Notes: a model not told the origin generated them from the letters alone. Positions 1 to 13,994 are shown, numbered from the stretch's first letter. The stretch: DNA of 64,000 nucleotides from Roseateles aquatilis (GCF_002205645.1 NZ_NIOF01000002.1:186001-250000), one strand, 5' to 3'. A program made the numbers and translations.

Positions 1-2699
<2,699 letters not shown>

Positions 2700-2716
2700 A
2701 CTGGCCCATCTCCATT

Positions 2717-2769
2717 CCGCCGCCGCTGCTCAGCGACCCTGAGCGGCAGCGGCGGTTTGTTTTGTTTTT
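2717..2769 (+). terminator. Intrinsic terminator after carB
   Basis: The arms CCGCCGCTG...CAGCGGCGG form a GC-rich stem with a three-base bulge near the loop, followed by a T-rich run (TTTGTTTTGTTTTT). It lies between the carB stop and the greA start. Confidence 0.85.
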
Positions 2770-2784
2770 CAAGGTTCTAGAGAC

Positions 2785-3261
2785 ATGGCCACGATCCCAT
2801 TGACCAAGCGCGGTGCTGAGAAGCTCAAGGAAGAACTGCATCGACTCAAGACGGTCGAGCGTCATGCCGTGATCAACGCCATTTCGGAAGCCCGCGCACA
2901 GGGCGATCTCTCCGAGAACGCCGAGTACGAGGCCGCCAAGGACAAGCAGGGCTTCATCGAGGGCCGCATCCTGGAAATCGAGGGCAAGCTGGCCGCGGCG
3001 CAGGTCATCGATCCGGCATCGGTCGATGCCGGCGGCAAGGTGGTGTTCGGCACCACCGTGGACCTCGAGGAAGAAGCGTCCGGCAACGAGGTGACTTACC
3101 AGATCGTCGGCGACGATGAGGCTGACCTGAAGCAGGGCCTGATCTCGATCAGCTCGCCGATCGCGCGCGCGCTGATCGGCAAGGAAGCCGGCGACGTCGC
3201 CGAGGTGCAAGCCCCGGGCGGCATCAAGCGTTACGAGATCGTCGACGTCCGCTACGTCTGA
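2785..3261 (+). CDS. greA: Transcript cleavage/elongation factor GreA
   Basis: At 158 residues this is the normal GreA length. The N-terminal half is the antiparallel coiled coil that enters the RNA polymerase secondary channel, and its acidic tip is in the stretch [15 protein letters not shown] (about residues 40-54). The C-terminal half is the FKBP-like RNA-polymerase-binding domain. GreA rescues backtracked polymerase by stimulating transcript cleavage. The ATG is preceded by a weak AAGG. It sits behind the carB terminator and directly ahead of a DUF4149 gene, a usual Burkholderiales arrangement. Confidence 0.97.
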   Translation: MATIPLTKRGAEKLKEELHRLKTVERHAVINAISEARAQGDLSENAEYEAAKDKQGFIEGRILEIEGKLAAAQVIDPASVDAGGKVVFGTTVDLEEEASGNEVTYQIVGDDEADLKQGLISISSPIARALIGKEAGDVAEVQAPGGIKRYEIVDVRYV

Positions 3262-3278
3262 GGACGGCAAGGCCTCCG

Positions 3279-3725
3279 ATGTTGACGAAGATCCGCGCGC
3301 TGCTGGCGGCCCTGTGGGCCGGCGAGTTGCTGGCCGTGGCGCTGCTCGCGGCGCCGAACGCGTTCGCGACGCTGGAGCGCGCGATGGCCAGCCAGTATGT
3401 CGGCCGGTTGTTCGAGATGGATGCGCGCTTCGCCCTGGCCGCTGGCGTTCTGCTGGTGCTGATGGAGCGTCGCTTGCATCGCGACGGCGAGGTGGGCGGA
3501 TCGGCGATGAACTGGGGTTTCCTGCTGCCGCTGATCGCGATCGGATGCACCGTCGCCGGTTATTACGCGCTGCAGCCGATGATGGAGGCCGCGAAGCAAG
3601 GGCAGGGGCGTTGGACCTTCCTGCAGTTGCACGCGGTGTCGCTGGTGTTCTTCGGTTTGCGGACGATCGCGGTGCTGGCCCTGGCGTGGCGGGTGATGCC
3701 GCGCGGGCCGATGGCGGGGCGCTGA
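3279..3725 (+). CDS. DUF4149-family membrane protein
   Basis: This 148-residue protein has about four hydrophobic segments (roughly residues 7-27, 50-65, 78-98 and 112-135) and very few charges in the membrane regions, so it is an inner-membrane protein. The pattern and its position between greA and yhbY fit the DUF4149 family, whose function is unknown. It starts 17 bp after greA and is probably cotranscribed with it. No catalytic motif is visible. Confidence 0.8.
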   Translation: MLTKIRALLAALWAGELLAVALLAAPNAFATLERAMASQYVGRLFEMDARFALAAGVLLVLMERRLHRDGEVGGSAMNWGFLLPLIAIGCTVAGYYALQPMMEAAKQGQGRWTFLQLHAVSLVFFGLRTIAVLALAWRVMPRGPMAGR

Positions 3726-3783
3726 GCTCGTCGACGACGCGAGGGGCAGCCGTCGCCCTGCGACCGTCGGATGCGGAACTGAA

Positions 3784-3805
3784 AAGACGGCCCGCGGGCC
3801 GTCTT
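3784..3805. terminator. Perfect palindromic terminator between convergent DUF4149 and yhbY genes
   Basis: AAGACGGCCC and GGGCCGTCTT form a perfect inverted repeat. Read leftward it is followed by TTTT, so it is best placed to end the yhbY transcript. Read rightward the T-tract is poor (TTGTCG). Confidence 0.7.
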
Positions 3806-3844
3806 GTCGTTGATGCCGGGCGGTGGGGCACCGGCGCCTGGTGA

Positions 3845-4324
3845 TCAGTTCGCGCCGGATTTCTTGACGCTGGTCTGGCGGGGTTTCTTGGCGCGCTTGA
3901 CTTCGCCGCCCTGCGTGACACGCTGGTTGCCCAGGACGGTGACCTTCTTGATCTGCGGGCGGTTGTTGCCGCTCTTGGAGAACTTGACGATCTTGACCAT
4001 CTTGGGGGCGGCCGAGCGGGACTCCTCCTTGACGGCCTTCTCCTTCTCGGGCATCGGGCGCCAGAGCACCAGCAGCTTGCCGATGTGCTGGATCGGGGCG
4101 GCGTCGAGTTGGTCGGACAGTTGAACGAGGATGTCTTCGCGACCCTTGCGGTCGTCGGACATCACCCGGACCTTGATCAGGCCGTGGGCGTTGAGCGCCG
4201 AGTCGACTTCCTTGGTCACCGCGGCGGTCAGGCCATCGGCGCCGATCATCACCACCGGATCGAGATGGTGGGCATCGGCGCGTTTTTCCTTGCGCTGGGC
4301 AGGGGTCAATTGAATAGCAGGCAT
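3845..4324 (-). CDS. yhbY: YhbY/CRS1-domain RNA-binding protein with long basic C-terminal tail
   Basis: The chosen ATG ([20 protein letters not shown]) gives 159 residues. Residues 1-95 are a CRS1/YhbY domain, a small fold associated with pre-50S ribosomal particles, with the typical HxLxPVVMIG..GLT start. E. coli YhbY is only about 97 residues. Here some 60 extra residues, rich in Lys and Arg ([18 protein letters not shown]), follow the domain and are likely an unstructured RNA-contacting tail. The gene diverges from rlmE, another 50S-assembly gene, with 18 bp between start codons and no clear Shine-Dalgarno sequence. Confidence 0.9.
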   Translation of the reverse strand: MPAIQLTPAQRKEKRADAHHLDPVVMIGADGLTAAVTKEVDSALNAHGLIKVRVMSDDRKGREDILVQLSDQLDAAPIQHIGKLLVLWRPMPEKEKAVKEESRSAAPKMVKIVKFSKSGNNRPQIKKVTVLGNQRVTQGGEVKRAKKPRQTSVKKSGAN

Positions 4325-4329
4325 CTGCT

Positions 4330-4359
4330 TATTATCCGTGCAATGAAAGTCGACACCAA
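4330..4359. promoter_or_regulatory. Candidate shared divergent promoter of yhbY and rlmE
   Basis: The 18-bp gap holds a nearly symmetric -10 region. Rightward it reads TATTAT (4330-4335), 7 bases before the rlmE ATG. Leftward it reads GATAAT (4336-4331), 7 bases before the yhbY ATG. A leftward -35 TTGGTG lies at 17-bp spacing inside the first rlmE codons (4354-4359). The rightward -35 is not clear. Both transcripts would begin at or very near the start codon. Confidence 0.5.
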
Positions 4360-5017
4360 AAGCAAGAAGCTGAACAAGGCGTGGCTCAACAACCACGTCA
4401 ATGATCCGTACGTGAAATTGGCTCAGAAAGAGGGCTATCGCTCGCGTGCGGCCTACAAGCTCAAGGAGATCGACGAGGAGTTCCAGTTGATCCGTCCGGG
4501 TCAGGTGGTCGTCGACTTGGGCGCGTCCCCCGGCGCCTGGAGCCAGTACCTGCGGCGCCGTTTCGCGCCCAAGGAGGCGGGTGTCGGCGGCGCGGCCGTC
4601 GGGCAACTGAACGGTCGGATCATCGCACTGGACCTCCTGGAGTGCGAGCCCATCGAGGGGGTCGAGTTCATCCGCGGTGATTTCCGCGAGGATGAAGTGC
4701 TGGCGATGCTCGAGGCCACGCTGGGCGGCGCGAAGGTGGACCTTGTGGTTTCGGACATGGCACCCAACCTGTCCGGCATCGAGAGCACCGACGCCGCCCG
4801 CATGGAGAACCTGATCGAGCTGGCGCTGGACTTCTCTCAGCAGCATCTGAAGCCGGAAGGCGCGCTGGTTGCCAAGGTCTTTCATGGCAGCGGTTACGAC
4901 CAACTGGTGCATGCCTTCCGCGCGCAGTTCAAGAAGGTGAAGACTGCCAAGCCCAAGGCATCGCGCGAAAGGTCGGCGGAGAATTTCCTGGTGGGGATCG
5001 GGCTGAAGAAGGCCTGA
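4343..5017 (+). CDS. rlmE: 23S rRNA (uridine2552-2'-O)-methyltransferase RlmE
   Basis: The start [14 protein letters not shown] gives 224 residues, normal for RlmE (FtsJ/RrmJ). The enzyme methylates the ribose of U2552 in the A-loop of 23S rRNA during late 50S assembly. Visible are the catalytic Lys in [12 protein letters not shown], the SAM-binding motif [11 protein letters not shown], the catalytic Asp in [11 protein letters not shown], the second Lys in LVAKVFHG and the Glu in RSAENFLVG, i.e. the K-D-K-E tetrad. A short insertion (AVGQLNG region) follows the first strand. It lies upstream of ftsH in the same direction, as in E. coli. Confidence 0.96.
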   Translation: MKVDTKSKKLNKAWLNNHVNDPYVKLAQKEGYRSRAAYKLKEIDEEFQLIRPGQVVVDLGASPGAWSQYLRRRFAPKEAGVGGAAVGQLNGRIIALDLLECEPIEGVEFIRGDFREDEVLAMLEATLGGAKVDLVVSDMAPNLSGIESTDAARMENLIELALDFSQQHLKPEGALVAKVFHGSGYDQLVHAFRAQFKKVKTAKPKASRERSAENFLVGIGLKKA

Positions 5018-5144
5018 AGCCGGCCAGGGTCGGGGGCTGAAGCCCGGATCAGACGCCGTCGCCGGGGTCGCTTCTTCCGGTCAGGATGGGCGCGGCGTGG
5101 CAATATCTATCGAGGTGTGTGGAAATGCCAATCAGGGCGTCGTA

Positions 5145-5172
5145 CTTGACTGTCCTAGAATCGGGCCCATAT
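5145..5172 (+). promoter_or_regulatory. Candidate RpoH (sigma-32) promoter for ftsH
   Basis: CTTGAC (5145-5150) is followed after 14 bp by GCCCATAT (5165-5172), close to the sigma-32 pattern CTTGAA-N13-15-CCCCATNT. The predicted start is about 60 bp upstream of ftsH. FtsH is a heat-shock protease in proteobacteria, so this regulation is expected. Confidence 0.65.
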
Positions 5173-5237
5173 GCCGTGAAATGCCGCCAGCGTGTTTGTA
5201 CTGACGGTGGCGGTGACGGAATGACAAAGGAGTCGCG

Positions 5238-7142
<1,905 letters not shown>

Positions 7143-7152
7143 TTCTGAACGG

Positions 7153-7234
7153 GAGCGCCTTCGGCGCTCGTGTCAGCGAACACTGCATCGACACCCCAGG
7201 CGAAGGCCGGTCCCAGGACCGGCCTTTGTTTTTT
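7153..7234 (+). terminator. Tandem hairpins ending the ftsH transcript
   Basis: A first stem GAGCGCC/GGCGCTC (7153-7169) is followed by a strong terminator AAGGCCGGTC...GACCGGCCTT (7203-7226) with the tract TTTGTTTTTT. folP therefore probably has its own promoter. Confidence 0.88.
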
Positions 7235-7350
7235 GAGCGTTCATGGGGGTTGCCGAGCAGGCCTTCGCGAGGCCGGGCCGCGATACGTCATACTGCCGTC
7301 TTTGTCGCGGCGGTCGAGCGCATCGCCACGAGCTCGACACTCATCCGCCC

Positions 7351-8202
7351 ATGACTTCCCCACAGATCTGGAAAACCACCCGCTTCGATCTTGATCTTGC
7401 GGAGCGGCCGCTTGTCATGGGCGCCGTCAATGTGACGCCCGACTCCTTCTCGGATGGGGGTCTGCACAATGAAGCCTCCAAGGCGATCAACTTCTGCGAG
7501 CGCCTGCTCGGAGAAGGTGTCGACATCCTGGATCTGGGTGGCGAATCCACGCGGCCGGGCGCGCCTCGACTCGATGCGGACGAGGAGTGGCGCCGGATCG
7601 AGCCCGTGCTGCGGGCTGCGCTCAACTTCGGCGTGCCGGTCTCGGTGGATACCTGCAAGACCGAGGTGATGCGCCGCTCGCTCGACCTCGGCGTGGACAT
7701 CATCAACGATGTGCAGGCGCTGCGCGACGAGGGCGCGGACAGGCTGCTGGCCTCGCATCCGGGCGCCGGGATCTGCCTGATGCACATGCGTGGCCAACCG
7801 GCCGGCATGCAGCAGTTGACGGACTACGAGGATGTGGTCACCGAAGTCGCCGATTTCCTTCGCGATCGCCTCCAGCATCTGATGGCGCTCGGTATCGCGG
7901 ACGACCGTGTCGTGCTGGATCCCGGCTATGGCTTCGCGAAGACTGTCGAGCAGAACCTTGAGTTGCAGCGACGGCAGCGAGAGCTGCTTGCGCTGGGTCG
8001 GCCGTTGTTGATCGGCTGGTCGCGCAAGTCGACGCTGGGTGTCATCACCGGCAAGGCGGTCGACGAGCGCATGCCGGCGAGCGTCGGCGCGGCGCTCGCG
8101 GCGGTGACGCTGGGCGCGCGCGTCGTGCGTGTCCACGATGTCGCGCCGACCGTGGACGCGCTGAAAGTCTGGCAGGCGTTCGGCGCTCCGCAGCAGGCCT
8201 GA
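7351..8202 (+). CDS. folP: Dihydropteroate synthase
   Basis: From MTSPQIWKTTRFDLD the protein is 283 residues, the usual length. A longer in-frame start at 7243 would add 36 residues without family character. DHPS condenses p-aminobenzoate with dihydropterin pyrophosphate in folate synthesis and is the sulfonamide target. Motifs are NVTPDSFSDGG (loop 1, pyrophosphate binding), GGESTRPGA (loop 2), DPGYGFAKT and GWSRKSTLG. No clear Shine-Dalgarno precedes the ATG. ftsH-folP-glmM is a conserved proteobacterial order. Confidence 0.97.
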   Translation: MTSPQIWKTTRFDLDLAERPLVMGAVNVTPDSFSDGGLHNEASKAINFCERLLGEGVDILDLGGESTRPGAPRLDADEEWRRIEPVLRAALNFGVPVSVDTCKTEVMRRSLDLGVDIINDVQALRDEGADRLLASHPGAGICLMHMRGQPAGMQQLTDYEDVVTEVADFLRDRLQHLMALGIADDRVVLDPGYGFAKTVEQNLELQRRQRELLALGRPLLIGWSRKSTLGVITGKAVDERMPASVGAALAAVTLGARVVRVHDVAPTVDALKVWQAFGAPQQA

Positions 8203-8322
8203 CGCGGCCCGCGTCGCGATCCCTTCGATCGCGGGGCGGCCGGATCGGGGTGAATGGGAGGCCTCTGGCTTCGGCGACAATCCGCGAGTTCAAGCATCGC
8301 GCAGTCGCAGGAGAACGCCTCA

Positions 8323-9657
8323 ATGACCCGGAAGTTTTTCGGTACCGATGGAATCCGCGGGACCGTCGGGCAGACGCCCATCACGCCAGATTTCATGCTG
8401 CGTCTCGGCCATGCGGTCGGTCGCGTGCTCAAGCGCAGCTACAGCAAGCCCAGCGTCCTGATCGGCAAGGACACCCGTATCTCCGGCTACATGCTCGAAT
8501 CGGCGTTGGAGGCCGGTTTCGCCTCAGCAGGTGTCAACGTGCTGCTGACCGGCCCGTTGCCCACGCCTGGCGTTGCCTACCTGACCCGGGCGCTGCGTCA
8601 GCACCTCGGCGTGGTGATCTCCGCCTCCCACAACCCGTTCGCGGACAACGGCATCAAGTTCTTCTCGTCCAAGGGCGAGAAGCTGCCGGACGCCTGGGAG
8701 CTGGACGTCGAGGCGGTGCTGGACGAGCCGCCCGTGTGGGTGGACTCGGCCAGCCTCGGCCGCGCCCGCCGCCTGGACGATGCCCAAGGCCGCTACATCG
8801 AGTTCTGCAAGGCCAGCTTCAGTAGCGACCTCAGCCTGCGCGGCATGAAGCTTGTCGTCGACGCGGCGCATGGCGCGGCATATCAGGTGGCGCCGTCGGT
8901 GTTCCACGAGCTCGGCGCCGAGGTCATCCCGATCGGCACCAAGCCCGACGGCTACAACATCAACGACAAGGTCGGCGCCACTGCGCCGGCCGCCGTGGTG
9001 GCGGCCGTCAAGGAGCACAACGCCGACTACGGCATCGCGCTGGACGGCGATGCCGACCGGCTGCAGATGGTCGACGGCGAGGGTCGGCTCTACAACGGCG
9101 ATGAGCTGTTGTACGTGATGGTCGCGGACCGCCTCGCGCGCGGTGAACGCGTCCCGGGCGCGGTTGGCACGTTGATGACGAACATGGCGGTCGAACTGGC
9201 GCTGCGTCAGCGCGATGTCGAGTTCGTCCGAGCCAAGGTCGGCGACCGTTACGTGCTGGAGGAGCTCGCGGCGCGCGGCTGGCAGTTGGGCGGGGAGGGC
9301 TCCGGCCACTTGTTGGCGCTGGATCGCCACACGACCGGTGACGGAATCGTCAGCAGCCTGCTGGTGCTGGAGGCGGTATGCCGGAGCGGCCGCCGGTTGT
9401 CCGATCTGCTGGACGGCGTGGTGCTGTTCCCGCAGACGCTGATCAACGTCCGTCTGCAGGCCGATCAGCAGGACTGGAAAAGCAATGCGGCACTGGCCCG
9501 CGTCGAGGCCGAGGTCATGGCCGAGTTGGGCGACCGGGGTCGCGTTTTGATCCGTAAGTCCGGCACGGAGCCGCTGCTGCGGGTGATGGTCGAAGCCAGC
9601 GACGCGACGCTCGCCCAGCACTGCGCCGAACGTCTGGCGGCCGCGATCCGGGGCTGA
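8323..9657 (+). CDS. glmM: Phosphoglucosamine mutase
   Basis: The start [13 protein letters not shown] is set by CAGGAGA nine bases upstream and gives 444 residues. GlmM converts glucosamine-6-phosphate to glucosamine-1-phosphate on the path to UDP-GlcNAc for peptidoglycan and LPS. The phosphorylated active-site serine is Ser102 in VISASHNP, the metal loop is DGDADR (about residue 243), and the phosphate-binding loop near the C-terminus is [14 protein letters not shown]. It ends an ftsH-folP-glmM gene run ahead of the pst region. Confidence 0.98.
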   Translation: MTRKFFGTDGIRGTVGQTPITPDFMLRLGHAVGRVLKRSYSKPSVLIGKDTRISGYMLESALEAGFASAGVNVLLTGPLPTPGVAYLTRALRQHLGVVISASHNPFADNGIKFFSSKGEKLPDAWELDVEAVLDEPPVWVDSASLGRARRLDDAQGRYIEFCKASFSSDLSLRGMKLVVDAAHGAAYQVAPSVFHELGAEVIPIGTKPDGYNINDKVGATAPAAVVAAVKEHNADYGIALDGDADRLQMVDGEGRLYNGDELLYVMVADRLARGERVPGAVGTLMTNMAVELALRQRDVEFVRAKVGDRYVLEELAARGWQLGGEGSGHLLALDRHTTGDGIVSSLLVLEAVCRSGRRLSDLLDGVVLFPQTLINVRLQADQQDWKSNAALARVEAEVMAELGDRGRVLIRKSGTEPLLRVMVEASDATLAQHCAERLAAAIRG

Positions 9658-9723
9658 GCCAGGGCTGATCGGCGGCTGATCGGTCCAGCACCGGTCGCCG
9701 CCGCCTCGATCTCAAGACTCTCG

Positions 9724-9757
9724 AAAAAAAGCCGCCGGCGCGGGAGCGACGGCGGCT
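9724..9757 (-). terminator. Leftward intrinsic terminator in the glmM-pstS gap
   Basis: Read on the minus strand, AGCCGCCG...CGGCGGCT (arms at 9757-9750 and 9737-9730) is followed by a run of seven T. Read rightward there is no T-tract, so it does not suit glmM. No leftward gene is annotated upstream of it, which suggests a leftward noncoding transcript. Confidence 0.65.
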
Positions 9758-9880
9758 GAATGGCATTGGTTGTGGCCGCTCGGGCGCGACTCTTCGGAGC
9801 TGAGCGAGGAGGTCCCACGTCCCTGATCGCGCGCCCCGGTTTTTCGTCGTGGCACGCGTCAGGCGGGGTTTTCCCGCACG
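9724..9880 (-). ncRNA. Candidate PhoB-regulated small RNA (about 155 nt)
   Basis: On the minus strand a PHO box (9930-9904) is followed at 10-bp spacing by a possible -10, TAGCCT (9892-9887), and about 150 nt later by an intrinsic terminator. Between them lies no convincing open reading frame, but there is a small hairpin GCGGG-AAAA-CCCGC near the 5' end. This is inference from arrangement only. Confidence 0.35.
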
Positions 9881-9903
9881 GTTGCGAGGCTAGGCAGGGA
9901 AAA

Positions 9904-9930
9904 TGACAATGGGGTGAATCGAATATGACA
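9904..9930 (-). promoter_or_regulatory. PHO box facing left
   Basis: On the plus strand TGACA (9904), TGAAT (9915) and TGACA (9926) recur at exactly 11-bp intervals. The minus strand therefore shows TGTCA repeats with PhoB spacing, directed away from pstS. Confidence 0.6.
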
Positions 9931-10001
9931 ACTCGTCTCGCACCCCTGTTTTCCTCTCTGGGGCGCAATGCGTAACGAGATTTGTCCGGGTGTCTGGGCG
10001 C

Positions 10002-10028
10002 GTCACGGATGTGTCACATTGAGGTCAT
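10002..10028 (+). promoter_or_regulatory. PHO box upstream of pstS
   Basis: GTCA occurs at 10002, 10013 and 10024, exactly 11 bp apart (GTCAC, GTCAC, GTCAT), matching the direct-repeat spacing of PhoB binding sites. It lies 46 bp ahead of the pstS start. Confidence 0.8.
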
Positions 10029-10073
10029 AGCATCCGTTCCGTTCGCCAATCAACCCCCTCGCGATAGGACTGA

Positions 10074-11114
10074 ATGACCATGAATCAACTCCGTGCTGGC
10101 CTGCTGTTCGCCGCTTGCGCCTCGCTGTTCTCGGTGGCGCATGCACAAGAGGTGACCGGTGCGGGTGCCTCGTTCCCGGCGCCCGTCTACACCAAGTGGG
10201 CCGATGCCTACAACAAGGCCACTGGCGTTCGCATCAACTACCAGTCGGTCGGTTCCGGCGCCGGCATCAAGCAGATCCAGGCCAAGACCGTCGACTTCGG
10301 CGCTTCCGACGCCCCCCTGAAGGACGACCAACTGGCCAAGGACGGCCTGGTCCAGTTCCCGACCGTCATCGGCGGCGTGGTCCCCGTTGTCAACATCAAG
10401 GGTGTGAACCCCGGCCAGCTGAAGCTGAACGGTCAGGTCCTGGGTGACATCTACCTGGGCAAGATCGCGAAGTGGAACGACGCCGCCATCGCCGCCCTGA
10501 ACCCGGGCGTGTCGCTGCCGGACGCCGCCATCGCCGTGGTTCGCCGTGCCGACGGTTCGGGCACCAGCTTCCTGTTCACCAACTACCTGTCGAAGGTGAA
10601 CGCCGAGTGGAAGTCCAAGGTCGGTGAAGGCACCGCCGTGAACTGGCCTACCGGCGCGGGCGGCAAGGGCAACGAGGGCGTCTCCTCGTACGTGACCCGT
10701 CTGCCGAATTCGATCGGCTATGTCGAGTACGCCTACGCCAAGCAGAACAAGATGAGCTACGTCCTGATGAAGAACGCCAACGGCGCCTTCGTCAGCCCCA
10801 GCGACGACGCCTTCAAGGCCGCCGCCGCCGGCGCCAAGTGGAACGAAACGTTCTATCAGATCCTGACCGAGCAGCCTGGCAAGGACAGCTGGCCCATCAC
10901 CGGCGCCACCTTCATCCTGCTGCACATGCAGCAAGACAAGCCGGCCCAGGCCAGCGCCACGATGAAGTTCTTCGACTGGGCCTACACCCAGGGCGACAAG
11001 ATGGCCGACGAGCTGGACTACGTGCCGCTGCCCGCGTCCGTCAAGGACCTGGTCCGCAAGCAGTGGGCCGACCATGTGAAGGACACCGCTGGCAAGGCCG
11101 TCAGCTTCAAGTGA
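10074..11114 (+). CDS. pstS: Periplasmic phosphate-binding protein PstS
   Basis: This 346-residue protein has a Sec signal peptide (about residues 1-24, ending AHA before [13 protein letters not shown]). The conserved [11 protein letters not shown] start of the mature protein and the phosphate-contacting loop [15 protein letters not shown] are visible. It captures phosphate in the periplasm and delivers it to PstCA. A second ATG six bases downstream has better spacing from AGGA and could be the real start. It is first in pstSCAB-phoU-phoB-phoR, behind a PHO box; a hairpin after pstS probably lets it be made in excess. Confidence 0.97.
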   Translation: MTMNQLRAGLLFAACASLFSVAHAQEVTGAGASFPAPVYTKWADAYNKATGVRINYQSVGSGAGIKQIQAKTVDFGASDAPLKDDQLAKDGLVQFPTVIGGVVPVVNIKGVNPGQLKLNGQVLGDIYLGKIAKWNDAAIAALNPGVSLPDAAIAVVRRADGSGTSFLFTNYLSKVNAEWKSKVGEGTAVNWPTGAGGKGNEGVSSYVTRLPNSIGYVEYAYAKQNKMSYVLMKNANGAFVSPSDDAFKAAAAGAKWNETFYQILTEQPGKDSWPITGATFILLHMQQDKPAQASATMKFFDWAYTQGDKMADELDYVPLPASVKDLVRKQWADHVKDTAGKAVSFK

Positions 11115-11132
11115 TCCTCGACCGCTGAGAAC

Positions 11133-11167
11133 AGCCCGGTGCTCCTGATCCAGGGACACCGGGCTTT
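11133..11167 (+). terminator. Stem-loop between pstS and pstC
   Basis: AGCCCGGTG (11133-11141) pairs with CACCGGGCT (11157-11165), followed only by a short T run. It probably acts as a partial terminator or 3'-end stabiliser that raises pstS over the downstream genes. Confidence 0.6.
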
Positions 11168-11230
11168 CGCACAAGACACGTCCGACGTCGTCCAGCCTGC
11201 CTGAATACCAAAACACCAAGCGGAGGCCAC

Positions 11231-12253
11231 GTGGCCGCAATACTTCCAGCCAATTCGATCGACCGACAGCGCGGCCAGGAGCGCAGCCAGCCCCAGGGAC
11301 GCCCTCCGGCGCGCCGCCGCGTGGCCCCCTGGGCGGACACGGTGTTCTCCTTGCTCACCCACGGCGCGGCCTGGCTGACGCTGGCCCTGCTGGCCGGCAT
11401 CATCGGCTCGCTGCTGGTCGGCGCCGCGCCGGCGATCAAGCACTTCGGCCTGGGCTTCCTGGTCAGCACGGATTGGGATCCGGTGCAGGAGAAGTTCGGC
11501 GGCCTGGTGATGATCTACGGCACGCTGATGACGTCGCTGATCGCCTTGCTGATCGCCGTCCCGGTGAGCTTCGGCATCGCGCTGTTCCTGACTGAACTCG
11601 CCCCGGGCTGGCTGCGCCGTCCGCTGGGCATCGCGATCGAACTGCTGGCGGCCGTGCCCTCCATCGTCTACGGCATGTGGGGCCTGCTGGTGTTCGGCCC
11701 CATCCTCGCCACCTACGTCCAGCAGCCGCTGCAATCGCTGCTGAACGGCGTGCCGTATCTCGGCGCGCTGGTGTCCGGGCCGCCGGTGGGCATCGGCATC
11801 CTGTCGGCCGGCATCATCCTGGCGATCATGATCATCCCCTTCATCGCCTCGGTGATGCGCGACGTGTTCGAGGTCACGCCGGCGATGCTCAAGGAATCCG
11901 CCTACGGTCTGGGCTCCACGACCTGGGAAGTGGTCTGGAAGGTCGTGCTGCCGTACACCAAGACCGGCGTGGTCGGCGGCATCATGCTGGGCCTGGGCCG
12001 CGCGCTGGGCGAGACCATGGCCGTCACCTTCGTGATCGGCAACATGAACCAGCTGAATTCCCTGTCGGTGTTCGAGGCCGCCAACAGCATCACGTCGGCC
12101 CTGGCGAACGAGTTCGCCGAAGCCGGCGCCGGCCTGCATCAGGCCTCGCTGATCTACCTGGGCCTGGTCCTGTTCTTCATCACCTTCGTGGTGCTGGCTT
12201 GCTCCAAGGTCCTGCTCAACAAGCTCAAGAAGAACGAGGGAGCCCGCACATGA
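11231..12253 (+). CDS. pstC: Phosphate ABC transporter permease PstC
   Basis: The GTG start follows CGGAGG and gives 340 residues with about six membrane segments after a ~35-residue Arg-rich cytoplasmic N-terminus. The coupling-loop region ([21 protein letters not shown], split across the EAA-like motif) that contacts PstB is present. PstC pairs with PstA to form the inner-membrane channel. Its stop overlaps the pstA start (ATGA). Confidence 0.96.
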   Translation: MAAILPANSIDRQRGQERSQPQGRPPARRRVAPWADTVFSLLTHGAAWLTLALLAGIIGSLLVGAAPAIKHFGLGFLVSTDWDPVQEKFGGLVMIYGTLMTSLIALLIAVPVSFGIALFLTELAPGWLRRPLGIAIELLAAVPSIVYGMWGLLVFGPILATYVQQPLQSLLNGVPYLGALVSGPPVGIGILSAGIILAIMIIPFIASVMRDVFEVTPAMLKESAYGLGSTTWEVVWKVVLPYTKTGVVGGIMLGLGRALGETMAVTFVIGNMNQLNSLSVFEAANSITSALANEFAEAGAGLHQASLIYLGLVLFFITFVVLACSKVLLNKLKKNEGART

Positions 12254-13110
12254 GCGCGACCAACGCAAAGCGCCTGGCGATGTACAACAAGCGTCGGCGC
12301 ATCAACACGCTGGCCCTGACGCTGTCGCTGGCGGCCATGTCCTTCGGCCTGATCTGGCTGGTCTGGATCCTGTTCGAGACGCTGGTGCAGGGCATCGGCG
12401 GCCTCACGCTGGCCACCTTCACCCAGATGACGCCGCCGCCGCAGGCGGAAGACGGCGGCCTGGCCAACGCGATCTACGGCTCGCTGGTGATGGTCGGCCT
12501 GGCGACCTGCCTGGGCACCCCGATCGGCGTGCTGGCCGGTGTCTACCTGGCCGAGTACGGCCAGAAGACCTGGCTGGGCTCGGTGGTGCGCTTCATCAAC
12601 GACATCCTGCTGTCGGCGCCGTCCATCGTAGTCGGCCTGTTCATCTACACGGTGGTCGTGACGCGGATGAAGTCGTTCTCGGCGATGGCCGGCATTCTGG
12701 CGCTGGCACTGATCGTGATTCCGGTGGTGATCCGCACGACCGAGAACATGCTGAGCCTGATCCCCAACGCGCTGCGCGAAGCCGCCTACGCACTGGGCAC
12801 GCCGAAGTGGAAGGTCATCATGACCGTCACGCTGAAGGCGGCCCGCGCCGGCGTGATCACCGGCGTGCTGCTGGCGCTGGCGCGCATCTCCGGCGAGACC
12901 GCGCCGCTGCTGTTCACCGCGCTGTCCAACCAGTTCTGGACGAGCTCGCTCGGCAGCCCGATGGCCAGCCTGCCGGTGACGATCTTCAAGTTCGCCATGA
13001 GCCCCTACGAGAACTGGCAGAAGCTTGCCTGGGCCGGCGTCTTCATCATCACGATCGGCGTGTTGCTGCTGAACATCGCGGCCCGCGTGCTGTTCAAGGA
13101 AAAGCATTGA
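12250..13110 (+). CDS. pstA: Phosphate ABC transporter permease PstA
   Basis: The ATG overlaps the pstC stop in ATGA and gives 286 residues with about six membrane segments. The EAA-type loop ([20 protein letters not shown]) is present. It is the second permease subunit of the high-affinity phosphate transporter and is translationally coupled to pstC. Confidence 0.96.
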   Translation: MSATNAKRLAMYNKRRRINTLALTLSLAAMSFGLIWLVWILFETLVQGIGGLTLATFTQMTPPPQAEDGGLANAIYGSLVMVGLATCLGTPIGVLAGVYLAEYGQKTWLGSVVRFINDILLSAPSIVVGLFIYTVVVTRMKSFSAMAGILALALIVIPVVIRTTENMLSLIPNALREAAYALGTPKWKVIMTVTLKAARAGVITGVLLALARISGETAPLLFTALSNQFWTSSLGSPMASLPVTIFKFAMSPYENWQKLAWAGVFIITIGVLLLNIAARVLFKEKH

Positions 13111-13189
13111 CCGGCTCCGGCCCGGCCACGGCCGGGCCGATGTCGCAGCCCTGCGTTCAACGAATTCAACGAATCCAAGAGAACCCACC

Positions 13190-13975
13190 ATGGACGTCAA
13201 AGTCGATATGCCGGTGACCGAGCGCGCGAAGCTTTCGGTGAAGAACCTGAATTTCTATTACGGCAGCTTCCACGCGCTGAAGAACATCAACCTGGACATT
13301 CCCGAGAACAAGGTGACCGCGTTCATCGGTCCGTCGGGTTGCGGCAAGTCCACGCTGCTGCGCACGCTGAACCGCATGTTCGAGCTCTACCCCGAACAGC
13401 GCGCCGAAGGGCAGATCCTGCTGGACGGCGAGGACATCCTCACCAGCAAGGAAGACGTCTCGCTGGTCCGTGCCAAGGTCGGCATGGTCTTCCAGAAGCC
13501 GACGCCGTTCCCGATGTCGATCTACGACAACATCGCCTTCGGCGTGCGCCTGTTCGAGACGCTGTCGCGCGTCGAGATGGACGAGCGGGTCGAATGGGCC
13601 CTGAAGAAGGCGGCGCTGTGGAACGAGGTCAAGGACAAGCTGAACCAGAGCGGTTCCGGCCTGTCCGGCGGTCAGCAGCAGCGCCTGTGCATCGCCCGCG
13701 GCATCGCGATCAAGCCCGAGGTGCTGCTGCTGGACGAGCCGTGCTCCGCACTGGACCCGATCTCGACCGGCAAGATCGAGGAGCTGATCCACGAACTGAA
13801 GCACGAGTACACCGTCGCGATCGTGACCCACAACATGCAGCAGGCCGCGCGCTGCTCGGACTACACCGCCTACATGTACCTGGGGGACTTGATCGAATTC
13901 GGGCCGACCGCCGAGCTCTTCATGAAGCCCAAGCGCAAGGACACCGAGGACTACATCACCGGACGGTTCGGCTGA
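13190..13975 (+). CDS. pstB: Phosphate ABC transporter ATPase PstB
   Basis: The protein is 261 residues. Walker A is GPSGCGKST (residues 47-55), the ABC signature is LSGGQQQR, Walker B is [13 protein letters not shown], and the switch His is in [13 protein letters not shown]. It powers phosphate import through PstCA and with PhoU relays transporter state to PhoR. It is preceded by AAGAGA and sits 79 bp after pstA. Confidence 0.98.
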   Translation: MDVKVDMPVTERAKLSVKNLNFYYGSFHALKNINLDIPENKVTAFIGPSGCGKSTLLRTLNRMFELYPEQRAEGQILLDGEDILTSKEDVSLVRAKVGMVFQKPTPFPMSIYDNIAFGVRLFETLSRVEMDERVEWALKKAALWNEVKDKLNQSGSGLSGGQQQRLCIARGIAIKPEVLLLDEPCSALDPISTGKIEELIHELKHEYTVAIVTHNMQQAARCSDYTAYMYLGDLIEFGPTAELFMKPKRKDTEDYITGRFG

Positions 13976-13994
13976 TCAACGGGGAGCAAAAACC

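Noticed and set aside
7243-7350. Extended N-terminus of dihydropteroate synthase
   Set aside because: The extra 36 residues are Arg/Cys-rich, unlike the family, and begin just after the ftsH terminator.
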